In this document: positions 32,962-41,520 of the stretch, piece by piece
How the letters are laid out: each line of letters begins with the position of its first letter
How positions within the stretch are numbered: position 1 is the first letter of the stretch
Source: Mesorhizobium sp. 113-3-3
GTDB lineage: Bacteria; Pseudomonadota; Alphaproteobacteria; Rhizobiales; Rhizobiaceae
Length of the DNA stretch: 64,000 nt
NCBI RefSeq assembly: GCF_016756495.1
Contig: NZ_AP023243.1
Span: 3,104,501 to 3,168,500, forward strand
Reading direction: 5' to 3'
Notes under the pieces: generated by a model
Database searches by the model: none
What the model was told of the DNA's origin: nothing
Seen by the model: only the letters and a program-made list of their open reading frames with translations
Translations under genes and position numbers: made by a program

Positions 32962-33276
32962 CTAGACTTTGCTCAGATCCACCGTGATGCGCATCGGGCT
33001 GGTTTCGACGCCCGGCGGCCAACATCGCTGGACCGATCTCGAAAGTTGCCGGGCTGCTTCTGCCGCCGCTTCGGAACTTGGCTCATAGGACACGACGGTG
33101 ACCGACTTGACCTTGCCGGCCTTGTCCAGGTTCACTTCGAAAATGGCTTTGATGTGATTGTCGACGGCGGCAACCGGCAAGACCAGGCAACCGCCGATCT
33201 GGTCGAGGTCGATGGCTTCCTTGGCCTGTGCGCAGACCGAACAGACAACCAGCAGTGAGGCTATCAGAAGTCGCAT
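32962..33276 (-). CDS. Small secreted TonB-C-like protein
   Basis: 104 residues from the ATG at 33276. Signal peptide M-R-L-L-I-A-S-L-L-V-V-C-S-V-C-A-Q-A. The mature part, A-I-F-E-V-N-L-D-K-A-G-K-V-K-S-V-T-V-V...A-A-A-E-A-A-R-Q-L-S-R-S-V-Q-R-C-W-P-P, resembles the C-terminal domain of TonB/TolA-type proteins. Chromosomal in type, yet embedded among phage genes on the opposite strand. Confidence 0.72.
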   Translation of the reverse strand: MRLLIASLLVVCSVCAQAKEAIDLDQIGGCLVLPVAAVDNHIKAIFEVNLDKAGKVKSVTVVSYEPSSEAAAEAARQLSRSVQRCWPPGVETSPMRITVDLSKV

Positions 33277-33354
33277 CGTCACCCCCCTTGTAGAAGAGAC
33301 GATAGCGTCGAAAGGCTTTGGGGGTAAGGGCAGTGCCGGTTTTTCAAGCCTCGG

Positions 33355-33412
33355 CGCTGCCCCTCATCCCCCTGCCGGGACCTTCTCCCCGTGAACGGGG
33401 CGAAGGCGGCTC
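33355..33412. repeat. Palindromic element
   Basis: GCCCCTCATCCCCCTGCC followed by the hairpin TTCTCCCCGT-GAACGGGG. Related to the elements at 14903 and 29338. Confidence 0.65.
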
Positions 33413-33416
33413 GCGG

Positions 33417-33734
33417 TCAATAATTGCCGTTGTAGTAGCGGTCGTCGCAGGGCGCGGTGTAGATGCGGCCGTAGCGGTCCTGGTAGCGGCACATCTCCTC
33501 GCCGCGGCGCTGCGGCGTGGTGGCCGAGCCGACGACGGCGCCGAGCAGGGCGCCGCTGGCCGCGCCGATGACCGTGCTCTTGGTGTTGCCGCCGATCGCC
33601 TGGCCGACGAGCGCGCCGCCGGCGCCGCCGATGAGCGCGCCGGTGGTGGCCCGCTGTTGGCCTTCGGTCTGCGACTGGCAGCCGGCAAGGGCGGCGGTCA
33701 TCAGCACGGCGGCTATGGCTTTGTGAAAGGTCAT
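33417..33734 (-). CDS. Glycine-zipper lipoprotein
   Basis: 105 residues from the ATG at 33734. Lipoprotein signal with lipobox L-A-G-C, then two glycine-zipper helices (G-A-L-I-G-G-A-G-G-A-L-V-G-Q-A-I-G-G and G-A-A-S-G-A-L-L-G-A-V-V-G) and a short Cys/Tyr-rich tail. Such 17-kDa antigen-like lipoproteins sit in the outer membrane. Ordinary chromosomal type but located within the phage cluster. Confidence 0.85.
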   Translation of the reverse strand: MTFHKAIAAVLMTAALAGCQSQTEGQQRATTGALIGGAGGALVGQAIGGNTKSTVIGAASGALLGAVVGSATTPQRRGEEMCRYQDRYGRIYTAPCDDRYYNGNY

Positions 33735-34003
33735 GGAGGTCTCCCTTAAAAGTCTGAAATCCCTATCGATCGTCCCGTGCGGTCGCATTGCGGCGGAACG
33801 GGGGCACGGACGCTCACGATATAAGACATGGTTTCTCGGGCCTTGATGGACCGGAGTGGCCAAAACATCTCTTGCGAACAATGCGCTAGCTCTCGTCCTT
33901 GTCAAAATGATTCAGCCTGCGACGGCTCGGCCGAAGCCGAGCCCGATCCTTCCAGCGCTGGGCGCACCTCTGCTTGCCTCATCGAAAACAATGGAGAAAT
34001 GCC

Positions 34004-34576
34004 ATGACCCGAGGTCTTCCTCGCACCCTTGCCCGTGCCGTCGCCCGCGAGGCCGGTCTTGCCCCGCCAAAGCTCGGCCTGAAGGCCGTGACATCAGGGC
34101 AGGGCGGTGCTTTCCGTACCGTCTTCACCTTCGCCGGCATGCAGGTGCCGATGACCGATGCGCTCGCCTATGCCGCCCAAAAGCTCTTCGATTTCGCCGA
34201 CGGCAAGGTGCGCATCAAGGGCGGCACGGCGCGGCTGCAGTTCGCCGTGCCGACCACACGCGCCTCGACCATCAACGACAATGCGGCACTGACCTGGTCG
34301 CTCGGCTCGGCCGCGGCGTCGAGCGCGACGCTGGCCGGCACCATGGTCAATGTGCTGGCCTCGACCGCGCGCACGCTGGACGGCGCCGGCGCCGCGCTCT
34401 CCACCGCCTCGACCGCCGACATCGCCGCCGCCGCGACGCTGGATGGCACGGTGACGCCGGTCGATCTCTATCTCAACCTGGCCTTCGCCACCGGCACGGA
34501 TATTGACGCCGACGGGACGATCGCCGTGACCGGCACGATCACGCTGCTCTGGGAGAACTGGGGCGATAATGCCTAG
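34004..34576 (+). CDS. Probable virion structural protein
   Basis: 190 residues. After a basic start, K-A-V-T-S-G-Q-G-G-A-F-R-T-V-F-T-F-A-G-M-Q-V-P-M-T-D-A-L-A-Y-A-A-Q-K-L-F-D-F, then a Thr/Ala-rich, probably beta part ending T-I-T-L-L-W-E-N-W-G. Position just before the scaffold gene suggests a head decoration or minor head protein. Specific function unknown. Confidence 0.65.
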   Translation: MTRGLPRTLARAVAREAGLAPPKLGLKAVTSGQGGAFRTVFTFAGMQVPMTDALAYAAQKLFDFADGKVRIKGGTARLQFAVPTTRASTINDNAALTWSLGSAAASSATLAGTMVNVLASTARTLDGAGAALSTASTADIAAAATLDGTVTPVDLYLNLAFATGTDIDADGTIAVTGTITLLWENWGDNA

Positions 34577-34580
34577 GCGC

Positions 34581-34787
34581 TGATCTCCCCCCTCGAGGGG
34601 GAGATGTCGCCGAAGGCGACAGAGGGGGTCGGTTCGACCGGACGCCAACCTTCATCTGCCCCAAGAGGTCGCGCCCAGTCGAACTGACCCCCTCTGGCCT
34701 GCCGGCCGTTCGTCGTTCGGAAAGCCAAGCAGTTGGCTTTCCGTCCGCTATGCGGACCACTCCTCAACCCCCACGAGGGGGGGATAA
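34581..34787. repeat. 150-bp palindromic element, copy 2 (right half altered)
   Basis: The left 110 bases match the copy at 26945 closely; the right end is interrupted by a different segment before a degenerate CCCCCACGAGGGGGGG. Confidence 0.75.
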
Positions 34788-34837
34788 CAAGCCTTACGCC
34801 GGCTCTTATTCCTGACACCTCAACAAAGGAACATCAC

Positions 34838-35749
34838 ATGACAGATCTGGCAGACGCCGGGTCCGTGGCGGCGCGTGCGCAGCCGGCGGGCAACCCAGTA
34901 CGGCCACCGGCCAACGGGGACAACGGGTCCGCCCCGGCGGTCGGCAAGAGTTGGTTTGACGGTCTTTCCGAAGGCAACCGCAAGCTCGCTGAAACCAAGG
35001 GCTGGACCAAGCCTGAAAGCCTCGACAGGGTTTTCACATCCTATGCGGAGCTGGAGCGTCAGCAGGGTGAGAGCCTGCGCGTTCCCGGCCCGGACGCGTC
35101 ACGGGAGGACTGGGAACGCTTTCATGCCCGGCTGCCCGAGACCATGCGTCCGGTCACCTCGTCCGAGAAGGTCGAATACCTCAGGCCGGAAGGCCTGCCG
35201 GAAAACTTCGCCTATTCGGACGAACTCGCCCAGGCGTCCAAGGCCTGGGCGGTCGAAGCGGGTGCTTCGCCAAGAACCGCGCAGGCCTATCATGACAAGT
35301 TCGTCGGCTACATGGCCGAGCAGGCGAAAGCCCAGGAGATCGCGCTCGCCCGCTCGGTGGAGGCCACTCATGACGATCTTGTACGGGACTGGGGGCCGAC
35401 CGACAGCGACGGCTTTCGCCAGAAGCTCGAGGTCGCCAACCGGGCGATGAAGAAGCTCGGCCTGGTCGACGCCTATAAGGCGAAGGGCATCCTTCTGCCC
35501 GACGGGGCGTTGACCGATCCGCAGATCGCCAAGGCATTCCACGCCATTGGCGAGGCGATGTTCAGGGAAGACACGATCGACGCAGGCGCACGTTCGAGCG
35601 GAGGCAATCCGTTCAAGCGCAACGCCGGCGGCGAACGCAACCTGACGGCCATTTCAGCCCTCGTCAAAAGCGACCCCGCCCGCGCAAGGCGGCTGGCTCG
35701 CGAGGCCGGGGAGAACCCCGACCTCTGGATGCCAAATAATCCTCTCTGA
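34838..35749 (+). CDS. Scaffold (capsid assembly) protein
   Basis: 303 residues, ATG at 34838 after AAAGGA. Highly charged and helical; typical sections are W-F-D-G-L-S-E-G-N-R-K-L-A-E-T-K-G-W and V-F-T-S-Y-A-E-L-E, then a long helical middle and an ending L-W-M-P-N-N-P. It lies directly before the capsid gene, as in T7-like phages, where the scaffold guides procapsid assembly and then leaves. Confidence 0.85.
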   Translation: MTDLADAGSVAARAQPAGNPVRPPANGDNGSAPAVGKSWFDGLSEGNRKLAETKGWTKPESLDRVFTSYAELERQQGESLRVPGPDASREDWERFHARLPETMRPVTSSEKVEYLRPEGLPENFAYSDELAQASKAWAVEAGASPRTAQAYHDKFVGYMAEQAKAQEIALARSVEATHDDLVRDWGPTDSDGFRQKLEVANRAMKKLGLVDAYKAKGILLPDGALTDPQIAKAFHAIGEAMFREDTIDAGARSSGGNPFKRNAGGERNLTAISALVKSDPARARRLAREAGENPDLWMPNNPL

Positions 35750-35767
35750 GAGGTCAGCCGTATCCGA

Positions 35768-35905
35768 AACCCCCTCATCCGGCCGCTTCGCGGCCACCTT
35801 CTCCCCGGTGGGGAGAAGAGGCTGGCACCGCCGTCTCAGGTCTCCTCTCCCCGCCGGGGAGAGGTCAGCCGAGCGAAGCGGAGGCTGGGTGAGGGGGCGT
35901 CACCA
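35768..35905. repeat. Palindromic element between scaffold and capsid genes
   Basis: CCCCCTCATCCGGCCGCTTCGCGG at the left and AGCGAAGCGGAGGCTGG...GAGGGGGCG at the right are inverted, with two CTCCCC/GGGGAG hairpins inside. Confidence 0.7.
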
Positions 35906-35931
35906 CCAACCCAAGCTGAAGGAAGACAAAA

Positions 35932-36921
35932 ATGGCAGATGCCTACACCCGTATCGCGGACGCGATCGTTCCGTCCGTCTATGCGCAATATGCTTTCGAG
36001 GAACATGTGCAGTCGCTCGAAATCTACCAGGCCGGAATCCTGTTTTCCGACCCGGCGATCTCGTCCAAACTGTCGATGGGCGGCCGCTCCGTCGACATGC
36101 CCGGCTGGAAGGACCTCGGTAACGACCCGTCCGAGCCGGTCAATGACGATCCGGCCGATTCCATCGAGATGAAGAAGGTCGGCTCGCGCCGCGAGGTCGC
36201 CGCCCGCAACGTCCGCGCCCAGGCGTGGGGCGTTCCGGACCTGACCTCGATCCTGGCCGGCGACGATCCGCAGAAACTGATCGTCAAGCGGCAGACCGAG
36301 TACTGGCAGCGCGCCAACAAGCTGACCCTGCTCGGCATCCTGAAGGGCGTGGTCGCCGACAACATCGCCAATGACGGCGGCGACCTGGTGCGCACGACCG
36401 GCGCCTCCATCGTCGACACCGACATCATCGAGGCCGCCTATCTGATGGGCGACCGCGCGGACAAGTTCAAGACGATCTGGATGCACTCCAAGCAGATGAA
36501 GGCGCTGAAGCTCGCCGACCTCATCGACTATGTGCCGTCCTCCGAGCAGGGCGGGCCGCTGATCCCCTACTACATGGGTCTGCGCGCTGTCGTCGACGAC
36601 GACATTCCGGTGGCCGCCGGCGTCTATACCGCCTTCATGTTCAAGGACAAGGCGATCCTGTGGAACGAGCTGCCGGTCAACACCGAAGGCGGCCCGCTGG
36701 AGTTCGACCGCAAGCCGCGCCAGGGCCATGGCGGCGGCGTCACCGAAATGGTCGGCCGCCGGCATTTCGTGCCGCATGTGCCCGGCACCCGCTTCCTCGA
36801 CGCCTCCTCGGCCGGCGAATTTGCCACCGATGCGGAGCTGGCGCTGGCGGCGAACTGGGACCGCACCGCGTCGAGCGTCAAGAACATGACCTTCATCGCG
36901 CTGAAGACCACCGAGGCCTGA
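35932..36921 (+). CDS. Major capsid protein
   Basis: 329 residues, close to the usual podophage length. Begins M-A-D-A-Y-T-R-I-A-D-A-I-V-P; contains G-K-K-type basic patches, W-Q-R-A-N-K-L-T-L-L-G-I-L-K-G-V and I-W-M-H-S-K-Q-M-K-A-L-K-L-A-D-L, typical of HK97-fold capsid proteins of this group. GGAAGAC precedes the start. It builds the icosahedral head. Confidence 0.9.
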   Translation: MADAYTRIADAIVPSVYAQYAFEEHVQSLEIYQAGILFSDPAISSKLSMGGRSVDMPGWKDLGNDPSEPVNDDPADSIEMKKVGSRREVAARNVRAQAWGVPDLTSILAGDDPQKLIVKRQTEYWQRANKLTLLGILKGVVADNIANDGGDLVRTTGASIVDTDIIEAAYLMGDRADKFKTIWMHSKQMKALKLADLIDYVPSSEQGGPLIPYYMGLRAVVDDDIPVAAGVYTAFMFKDKAILWNELPVNTEGGPLEFDRKPRQGHGGGVTEMVGRRHFVPHVPGTRFLDASSAGEFATDAELALAANWDRTASSVKNMTFIALKTTEA

Positions 36922-37036
36922 TCAGGCCGAGGTGAGGGGCGGGGGCGAAGAGCTCCCGCCCAATCCCGTCTGGACCGCATTCCTTCGCGCAAAGGGTCGC
37001 GACTTGACCGACCCGAAACCAATGGAGGCCTGACAC

Positions 37037-37636
37037 ATGGCCATCACCCCGATCGATATCGCCAATATGGCGCTGGCCGTGCTCGACGAGGCGCCGATCG
37101 ACAGTCTCGATCAGGACGTCAAGGCGGCACGCCTCCTGAACCTACATTTCGACCTGACATGCGAGGCCGAACTGACCAAATATGCCTGGGTGTTCGCGAT
37201 CCTGCGCGCGTCGGTGATCGGTAGCGATACCGGTTCCGGCGATTGTACGTTGAACTGGGCCTATGAGCTTCCCGCCGACTGCCTGCGGCTGCTGCCTTTG
37301 ACCCACAATGGCGAACCGGACGGCGCGCCGATTTCCTGGCGCCAGGAGGCAGGTCTGATCTATTGCGACCAGGCCGGCCCGCTGGCCATCCGCTATGTCG
37401 CCAACCTGACCGATCCCAACGACTGGGACGCGCTGTTCACCGAAGTGCTGGTGGCGGCGCTCGCCATCAAGGTGGCGCATCCGCTGACCCACAAGTCGGG
37501 CATGATCGACATCGCCCGCTCGGCCTATGACCGGGCGCTGGATGCCGCGCTCAACGCCAACGCCATCCAGCGCGGCGGCCGCTTCTACACCGCCTCCTGG
37601 TCCAGCCAGCGCGGCGACAGCAGGATTTCGCGCTGA
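37037..37636 (+). CDS. Tubular tail protein A (gp11-like adaptor)
   Basis: 199 residues: I-D-I-A-N-M-A-L-A-V-L-D-E-A-P-I-D-S-L-D-Q-D...A-A-R-L-L-N-L-H-F-D, and W-A-Y-E-L-P-A-D-C-L-R-L-L-P-L. This is the standard pattern of the T7 gp11-like adaptor that links portal and nozzle. Its last base is the first base of the next start codon. Confidence 0.9.
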   Translation: MAITPIDIANMALAVLDEAPIDSLDQDVKAARLLNLHFDLTCEAELTKYAWVFAILRASVIGSDTGSGDCTLNWAYELPADCLRLLPLTHNGEPDGAPISWRQEAGLIYCDQAGPLAIRYVANLTDPNDWDALFTEVLVAALAIKVAHPLTHKSGMIDIARSAYDRALDAALNANAIQRGGRFYTASWSSQRGDSRISR

Positions 37637-40101
37637 TGACCACGCTTTATCCCGTCCAGGATGTCTTCACGCGTGGCGAAATCAGTCCGCGCCTGCACGC
37701 CCGCGCCTCGCTCGATTTCTATCGGGCCGCACTGGCCCGATGCGAGAACTTCGTCACCCTGCCGCATGGCGGCATCCGCAAGCGCGGTGGCACCTATTTC
37801 GCCGGCGAGGCCAAGATCTCGGCCAAGAAGACGCGGCTGATCCCGTTCATCTTCTCGGCGGACCAGGCCTACGCGCTCGAATTCGGCGACCTCTACATCC
37901 GCGTCTACGCCTATGGCGCGCGCGTCGGCACGGTCGAGGTCGCTTCGCCCTATCTGGAAGCGGACCTGTTCGAACTCGCCTATGTCCAGTCGGCCGACCA
38001 GATGTGGATCGTGCACAAGGACTACCCGCCCAAGGTCCTGACGCGCGCCGCGCACACGGCATGGACCCTGACGGATTTCGCGTTTCTCGACGGTCCCTAC
38101 GACGAAATCAACACCACGGCGACCACGTTGACGCCGGCGGGCACCGGCCACGCCACGCCCAGGATGACCTCCGCCACGACCCCGAGCGGCACCGTCATCG
38201 ACAGTGGCACGGGCATAGGCTGGGGGTTATTTGACCGATCGATCACCGGCACTATCGCCATATCGGCAGGCAGCAGTGCACTTCTGCAGTACCAGTTCCC
38301 TGCCGGCCAGGGAAAGGCGGCCAACGCTTACTGGATCAGTGCGGCGGAAGATGCCGCAAGATGGGGCGACACACCGACACAATGGAAACTGTCAGGTTCC
38401 AACAACGGCGTGAATTACGTCACTCTGGACAGCAGGTCTTCGGAGACCGGCTGGTCTGGCTCGGAGGTGCGTTTCTACGATTTCCAGAACCAGACGACCT
38501 ACGAATATTACAGATTCGACTTTTCCGGCGGTGGCGGCGGCGACGCCTCCAACACCTCGATCTCGGAAATCGCGCTGGCCGAGAACGGCGACCTGATGAC
38601 GCCGTTCGATCTTACCGCATCCAGCACTGTCGGCATCAATGGCGGCGCCGGCTTTCAGACCACCGATGTTGGCCGCTCGATCCGCCTGCTTGGCGGCGAC
38701 AATGTCTGGCGCTGGGCCAGGATCACCAGCCGAACAAGCACCACGGTGGTCAAGATCAGGCTTTACGGTCATGCGCTGCCAGATACATCGCCGATCACCC
38801 GCTGGCGGCTCGGCACCTTCGTGCCCGGCAAATATGTCGAGAGCGGTTCGCTCTATGAGGAACGCCTGGCCTTCAGCCGGAAGTTCTCGGTCTATGCCTC
38901 GGCCACCGGCGACTTCGACAATTTCGCTCTCGGCGAGAAGGACGATGATGCGCTGGAGTTCATCCAGGCCGGTGGCGGCCAGGCCAACGACATCGCCTGG
39001 ATCGCCGATTCCGACGGCGCGCTGCTGATCGGCACGTCTGGCGGCGTACGCGCGCTTTCGGGCTCCGGCATCGACGAGGCGCTGACGCCGTCCTCGTTCA
39101 AGAACCGGCGCTCGCGCACCTTCGGTTGCGCCCGCATCCGCCCGGTCGATGCCGGCCAGTCGTTCCTCTATGTCACGCGCTCGCGCAAATCGATCGCCGA
39201 GCTGACCCAGACCGCGCAGAGCCGTTTCACCTCGGACGATGTCGGCCAGATTTCCGAGCATATTCCCAAGCAGGGCGTGGTCGAGCTGGCCTTCCAGACC
39301 GACCCCGACCCGCTGCTGTGGTTTCCGCTCGATAATGGCGAGTTGGGCGGCTACACGCATCAGCCAAGCCAGGAGGTGCGCGGCATGCACCGGCATCGCC
39401 TGGGGGGCACTTTCAGCGGGTCCGGTTGGGCGGTCGTCGAGAGTGCCGCGGTGACGCCGGGCCAGGACGGCAATGACGACCTCTGGCTGGTCGTCAAGCG
39501 CACCATCGGCGGCGTGACCAGGCGCTATATCGAGATCAAGACAACACCTTTCGAATATGGCGCCATCGCTGACGCCTTCGAGGTCGACTGCGGGCTGACC
39601 TATGCGGGCGCCGCGGTGGCCACGGTGGGCGGGGCGGCGCATCTTGCCGGCCAGTCCGTCGATGTGCTGGCCGACGGCAAGGTCTATCGCGGCCTCGCCG
39701 TCAGCGGCGGGGGCACGGTGACGCTGCCAGGTGGCGCGACCGCCGCCAAATGGCAGCTCGGCCTGCCCTATGCGGCTGATGCCGACACGCTGGAGCTCGA
39801 TGTCGGCGGCAAGGACGGCTCCATCATCGGCCGCCGCAAGAAGGTGGCGAAAGCAATCCTGTCGCTGCTCGAGACCGACACTACGGGGCTCGAGGTGCAG
39901 TCCTTCATGCGCGGCCGCTGGGAACCGGTGCGCATGCCTTCGATCGTCGCGCCCGACGGGCGGGCGACGCTGTTCACCGGCAATGTCGAGGTGCCGATCG
40001 ACGACAGCTGGGAGGGGCAAGGCAAGGTGCGCATCCGCCACGTCAACCCGACGCCCTGCACGATCCGCGCGTTCACGCCGGTGTTCGACGCCGAGCCTTA
40101 G
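37636..40101 (+). CDS. Tubular tail protein B (gp12-like nozzle)
   Basis: 821 residues. Starts L-Y-P-V-Q-D-V-F-T-R-G-E-I-S-P-R-L-H-A-R-A...F-Y-R-A-A-L-A-R-C-E-N-F-V; later strand-rich repeats and R-W-E-P-V-R-M-P near the end. Fits the nozzle protein of short-tailed phages. An insert of about 150 residues (roughly 175-325) with carbohydrate-binding-like sequence (Y-D-F-Q-N-Q-T-T-Y-E-Y-Y-R-F-D-F-S-G-G-G-G-G) may add a surface-binding domain. Confidence 0.9.
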   Translation: MTTLYPVQDVFTRGEISPRLHARASLDFYRAALARCENFVTLPHGGIRKRGGTYFAGEAKISAKKTRLIPFIFSADQAYALEFGDLYIRVYAYGARVGTVEVASPYLEADLFELAYVQSADQMWIVHKDYPPKVLTRAAHTAWTLTDFAFLDGPYDEINTTATTLTPAGTGHATPRMTSATTPSGTVIDSGTGIGWGLFDRSITGTIAISAGSSALLQYQFPAGQGKAANAYWISAAEDAARWGDTPTQWKLSGSNNGVNYVTLDSRSSETGWSGSEVRFYDFQNQTTYEYYRFDFSGGGGGDASNTSISEIALAENGDLMTPFDLTASSTVGINGGAGFQTTDVGRSIRLLGGDNVWRWARITSRTSTTVVKIRLYGHALPDTSPITRWRLGTFVPGKYVESGSLYEERLAFSRKFSVYASATGDFDNFALGEKDDDALEFIQAGGGQANDIAWIADSDGALLIGTSGGVRALSGSGIDEALTPSSFKNRRSRTFGCARIRPVDAGQSFLYVTRSRKSIAELTQTAQSRFTSDDVGQISEHIPKQGVVELAFQTDPDPLLWFPLDNGELGGYTHQPSQEVRGMHRHRLGGTFSGSGWAVVESAAVTPGQDGNDDLWLVVKRTIGGVTRRYIEIKTTPFEYGAIADAFEVDCGLTYAGAAVATVGGAAHLAGQSVDVLADGKVYRGLAVSGGGTVTLPGGATAAKWQLGLPYAADADTLELDVGGKDGSIIGRRKKVAKAILSLLETDTTGLEVQSFMRGRWEPVRMPSIVAPDGRATLFTGNVEVPIDDSWEGQGKVRIRHVNPTPCTIRAFTPVFDAEP

Positions 40102-40122
40102 GGCGCGGCGCTGACGCTGATG

Positions 40123-40270
40123 ATCTCCCCCCTCGAGGGGGAGATGTCGCCGAAGGCGACAGAGGGGGTCGGTACGACGGGGCGCTAACCTTTATCTGCC
40201 GAAGACGGCCGCATGCGGTCGAACCGACCCCCTCTGGCCTGCCGGCCATCTCCCCCTCAAGGGGGGAGAT
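40123..40270. repeat. 150-bp palindromic element, copy 3
   Basis: Full-length copy of the element at 26945, with ends ATCTCCCCCCTCGAGG and TCAAGGGGGGAGAT. Confidence 0.85.
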
Positions 40271-40308
40271 ATCCCCTTCGCCGGGCCACTCTCCAAAAAG
40301 GACATCCA

Positions 40309-40977
40309 ATGACATTCCCCCATGCCGAAACCCTCGGCAGGGCGCGAACGGCTGCCGAATTCGCGGCCGTCATCGCCTTGCTCGACACCGACCTCAACGA
40401 CGCGATCACCCGCAAGAGCGAACTGGCTGAGGCCGAGGACCGCGCGGTCTTCGGCGACGGCGACCTCGCCGCCGCGCGTGCCGCGCTCGACGACTGCAAC
40501 GACCAGATCGCGCTCTTGGAAAAAACCATTGACGGCGCCGGCAAGCGCCGCGCGGAAGCCGCGCTCGGCGAGGCCCGCGCCGACATCGCGACCCTCGGCG
40601 AGGAGATCAAGGCCAGGGCAGCCTTGCTCGGCGAGCGCTGGCGCGGCGTGCACCGGCTGGTCGAGCAGCTGCGCCAGGAACTGTTCGAGGCCGATGCGCT
40701 CGCCCGCGGCATCGCCACCGCCAACGGCCTGTTCGACGCCGCCGGCGTCAGCGAGCTGAAGGTGAACCTGACCACCATCCGCCGCACCGCCATGAGCGGG
40801 CCGCGCGCGGCCGCACCCGCCCGGCTCAGCCGGCCGGCGCTGCAGGCCGACAGGCTGCTTTTGTCCTTCCTGACCCCCGGCGGCGCGCTCGACCCGCGCC
40901 CGCCGCTCGGCGCGCCGGTGGACGGCGTCAAAAGCAAATTCATTCCCGCAACTCCCTCTCTGAACGAACGAGGCTGA
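40309..40977 (+). CDS. Coiled-coil protein of the virion block
   Basis: 222 residues, ATG at 40309. The middle (about 40-160) is strongly helical with heptad character (R-K-S-E-L-A-E-A-E-D-R-A, I-A-L-L-E-K-T-I-D-G-A). The Ala/Pro/Arg-rich end carries no motif. Position between nozzle and internal virion genes suggests a structural or assembly role; unknown. Confidence 0.65.
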   Translation: MTFPHAETLGRARTAAEFAAVIALLDTDLNDAITRKSELAEAEDRAVFGDGDLAAARAALDDCNDQIALLEKTIDGAGKRRAEAALGEARADIATLGEEIKARAALLGERWRGVHRLVEQLRQELFEADALARGIATANGLFDAAGVSELKVNLTTIRRTAMSGPRAAAPARLSRPALQADRLLLSFLTPGGALDPRPPLGAPVDGVKSKFIPATPSLNERG

Positions 40978-40980
40978 GTC

Positions 40981-41520
40981 ATGTGCACACTTGCCCTTCT
41001 TGGACTGGCGGGAACCGCCTTGTCGGTTGGCGGCGCGCTGGTCGAAGGCCAACAGTCGAAGCAGATGGCCGACTATCAGGCCAAGGCCTACGAGCAGCAG
41101 GCGCAGGCCGAGGCGCAAAGTGCCGCCTTCGAGCAGAGCCAGGAGCGCCACAAGCAGGATCTGCTGCAGGCCCAGGCGCGCGCCCAGGCCGGCGCCTCCG
41201 GCGTCGGCATATCGGGCTCGCCGACCGAGGTGCTAGTCGCCAATGCCAGGCAAGGCCAGGTCGACCTTGACGGCATGCTGTACGGCTCGCAGCTGCGCCA
41301 GAACAACCTCACCGACCAGGCGGCCATCACGCGCTTCTCCGGCAAGCAGGCGGTGACGGCATCGATCTTCAACGCCGGCAGCGCGCTCGTTGGCGGCCTC
41401 TCCAAAATCTACGACCCGACGAAGAGCGCGACCTCAAACATGGCCGCCAGCACGCTGTCGACGCGCTCGGTGATCTTCGGCAGTTCGCCTCTCAGGGCAG
41501 CATGGGCGGGGAACACTTAA
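40981..41520 (+). CDS. Internal virion protein (gp14-like)
   Basis: 179 residues. A hydrophobic N-terminus (L-A-L-L-G-L-A-G-T-A-L-S-V-G-G-A-L-V-E-G) leads into an Ala/Gln-rich coiled coil (Y-E-Q-Q-A-Q-A-E-A-Q-S-A-A-F-E-Q-S-Q-E-R), then G-A-S-G-V-G-I-S-G-S-P, a motif found in internal virion/ejection proteins of T7-like phages. These form a channel across the host envelope. The next gene, toxin module 3, begins at the base after its stop. Confidence 0.82.
   Translation: MCTLALLGLAGTALSVGGALVEGQQSKQMADYQAKAYEQQAQAEAQSAAFEQSQERHKQDLLQAQARAQAGASGVGISGSPTEVLVANARQGQVDLDGMLYGSQLRQNNLTDQAAITRFSGKQAVTASIFNAGSALVGGLSKIYDPTKSATSNMAASTLSTRSVIFGSSPLRAAWAGNT

Noticed and set aside
38392..40041. 549-codon minus-strand frame
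   Set aside because: Antisense to the gp12-like nozzle gene; composition is that of a shadow frame.
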